64,000 nucleotides of DNA from an uncultured Oscillospiraceae bacterium (GTDB taxonomy: Bacteria > Bacillota > Clostridia > Oscillospirales > Ruminococcaceae): the NCBI GenBank assembly GCA_949285935.1, contig CASEAH010000029.1, positions 1 to 64,000 on the forward strand, given 5' to 3'. Within the stretch, counting starts at the first letter, position 1, and the number at the start of each line of letters is the position of its first letter. The translations under genes and the position numbers were made by a program. A model generated the notes under the pieces. It saw nothing but the letters and a program-made list of their open reading frames with translations. It did not search any database and was not told the origin of the DNA. Positions 62,638 through 64,000 of this stretch are shown here, piece after piece.

Positions 62638-64000
62638 TCAGTCGTTATACCAACCGCCCGCCCAATTTTTCCGCTCGCCTTCCTCGTCCTCCTCTTCATC
62701 CTTGTCAAAGTCCCTTGGGACCTCCTCATCCAGCCAGGGTTTATCTCCTGCCAGATGGTAGTTCTCCTCCAGGCCGGAGCCATGGTAGGGGCAAGGAGTG
62801 GGAATGTTCATGGGTTTGTACCATCCGGTTGCTGTTTTGGGGCAATCAGGGGTGGCGGCATAGCCGGTATCCAGGCAGTAAGCCTGAGAGATCACGCTGG
62901 CGCTGCCTTCAAAATCCTTGCCGGGCAGGTCCTCGTGTACAGAGGACATTACCGTGTTCCAAAGCAGCGGCGGAGGATAGGAAAGGTTGACATACCCGAT
63001 GCTGTGGGGGATGGTGTTGCCGTAGGCATCCCGCACCGGGACCCTCTCTCCGTTTTCCCCATCTTCCATCAGGATCTGTTCATCAAAGCCCATCCAGCAA
63101 ACGCCCACATAGTAGGGCGTTACGCCGATAAACCACTGATCCACATCGTCATCGGTGGTACCGGTCTTGCCGGCCACCGGAATGTCGGAGCGGAATTTGG
63201 CCCGGGTACCCGTGCCGTAGGGGCCGGTAGTGACCCGCTGGAGCAGCTTATTCATAACTGTGGCAGTTTCGTAACTGAGGACGCGGGTGGGGGTGGTATT
63301 CTTTTCCAGCACCACCTCGCCGTTGGCGTCCAGCACACGTGTATAGGAATACGGCTCAGTATAGGTGCCGCCATTGGCAAAGATCTGATAGGCGCCGGCC
63401 ATTTCCATGGGGGTAACGCCGTAGGTAAGGGAGCCCAACGCCATGGGGCTGTAACCTATATCCGACTCCACCAGGTCGATGTGAAGGCTGTCATGCATAA
63501 AGGTCCACAGGTATTTTGGGGTCAGCATATCGCACAGCCGCACCGGAACCATGTTGGTGGACCGCTGCAGGGCCTCTTCCAGGATCATGTAGCCATAGAA
63601 GCCGGAATAATAGTTCCGGGGACTCCATTCCGGCTGTCCCGGTCCCGGCGAAAGGGTAAAGGGACCATCCTCAATCAGAGTGGACCAGTGCACCAGATCG
63701 TTCTCAAAGGCAAGGGCATAGGAGGAAATGGGCTTGATGGTAGAGCCGGGCTGCCGCCGGGTATCGGTGGCACGGTTCCACACGCGCGCGCCCTCTTTTT
63801 CTCCGGTGCCGCCCACCAGGCCTTTGATGGCGCCCCGGGTATCCAGAATCACAAAGGCAGACTGGGGATATTCATCCACATTGCTGACCGGAGGGAAGTA
63901 CTCTTCCGGATTTTCGTAAATGGTTTCCAGCTTTTCCTGTACAGTAGGATCCACAGTGGTATAGATCCGGTAACCGCCGCCGTATAAGGCGTTGGTGGCT
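62638..64000 (-). CDS. Class A penicillin-binding protein (PBP1a type), C-terminal part
   Basis: The 3' part of a bifunctional cell-wall synthase that polymerises and cross-links peptidoglycan on the outer membrane face. Beginning at the window edge it reads GGGYRIYTTVDPTVQEKLE, the junction before the transpeptidase domain. The active-site motifs follow: S-x-x-K in PGSTIKPIS, S-x-N in RSTNMVPV and K-T-G in AGKTGTTDD. The end is acidic (DFDKDEEEDEEG). The start and the glycosyltransferase domain lie beyond 64000. Minus-strand frame is open to the edge, so the ATG/GTG inside the window is not the start. Confidence 0.94.
   Translation of the reverse strand, partial: ATNALYGGGYRIYTTVDPTVQEKLETIYENPEEYFPPVSNVDEYPQSAFVILDTRGAIKGLVGGTGEKEGARVWNRATDTRRQPGSTIKPISSYALAFENDLVHWSTLIEDGPFTLSPGPGQPEWSPRNYYSGFYGYMILEEALQRSTNMVPVRLCDMLTPKYLWTFMHDSLHIDLVESDIGYSPMALGSLTYGVTPMEMAGAYQIFANGGTYTEPYSYTRVLDANGEVVLEKNTTPTRVLSYETATVMNKLLQRVTTGPYGTGTRAKFRSDIPVAGKTGTTDDDVDQWFIGVTPYYVGVCWMGFDEQILMEDGENGERVPVRDAYGNTIPHSIGYVNLSYPPPLLWNTVMSSVHEDLPGKDFEGSASVISQAYCLDTGYAATPDCPKTATGWYKPMNIPTPCPYHGSGLEENYHLAGDKPWLDEEVPRDFDKDEEEDEEGERKNWAGGWYND

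Noticed and set aside
1-64000. CRISPR array, insertion sequence or prophage
   Set aside because: No regularly spaced repeats, transposase genes or phage structural genes were seen; the GH25 lysozyme alone is not evidence of a prophage.

Overview
The window looks like chromosomal DNA of an anaerobic, spore-forming Clostridia member, most likely Oscillospiraceae-like. The evidence is an alpha/beta small acid-soluble spore protein, a TepA-YlzJ-UppP-SpoIIIE/FtsK block, clostridial Rex, DUF1540 and YitT proteins, GGAGG ribosome sites and consensus sigma-A promoters. Species cannot be fixed from the sequence alone.

Layout. 1-630: a truncated serine-recombinase remnant running into the terminator of a minus-strand tRNA-Pro/tRNA-Gln operon. 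0.85-4.0 kb: an unrecognised protein, an NhaC-type antiporter and a creatininase-family amidohydrolase. 4.7-12.8 kb: branched-chain-amino-acid-type (LIV) ABC operon 1 with a fused LivM-LivG subunit, a divergent PucR-type regulator and an allantoinase/hydantoinase-like enzyme. 13-27.5 kb: core genes (SASP, hydrolase, Rex, RsmA with an extra C-terminal domain, dCMP deaminase, TepA, YlzJ, UppP, SpoIIIE/FtsK, YgiQ, ComEC-like metallo-beta-lactamase, DUF3006, SPFH). 28.4-37.3 kb: LIV operon 2, again with fused LivM-LivG, then divergently a second allantoinase-like enzyme, a TRZ/ATZ-type aminohydrolase and a HutC-type GntR regulator. 37.3-42.4 kb: YitT, nitroreductase, DUF1540, PH-domain and GNAT proteins, lipoate-protein ligase. 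42.7-56.3 kb: a complete Opp/Dpp peptide-type ABC operon, a divergent YesM/YesN-type two-component system, a probable structured RNA, a second NhaC antiporter and an amidohydrolase lacking the usual HxH metal motif. 56.8-64 kb: GH25 lysozyme, a CsoR-CopA copper operon with a CopZ-like tail on CopA, a CpeT-like protein, and the 3' part of a class A penicillin-binding protein that leaves the window.

Functional theme. Five cyclic-amide or heterocycle hydrolases (creatininase-like, two allantoinase-like, two TRZ/ATZ-like) lie beside transporters (two LIV, one Opp, two NhaC) and three kinds of regulator (PucR, GntR/HutC, YesMN). This reads as a modular region for taking up and hydrolysing small nitrogen compounds such as ureides, hydantoins, creatinine or pyrimidines. 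The substrates are inference.

The most notable observations are the probable structured RNA near 52.13-52.32 kb, the paired LivM-LivG fusions with an altered ABC signature, an in-frame ribosome site and ATG that could release a CopZ-sized protein from copA, a 15-bp perfect inverted repeat holding back-to-back extended -10 promoters between rsmA and the dCMP deaminase gene, and the amidohydrolase without HxH.
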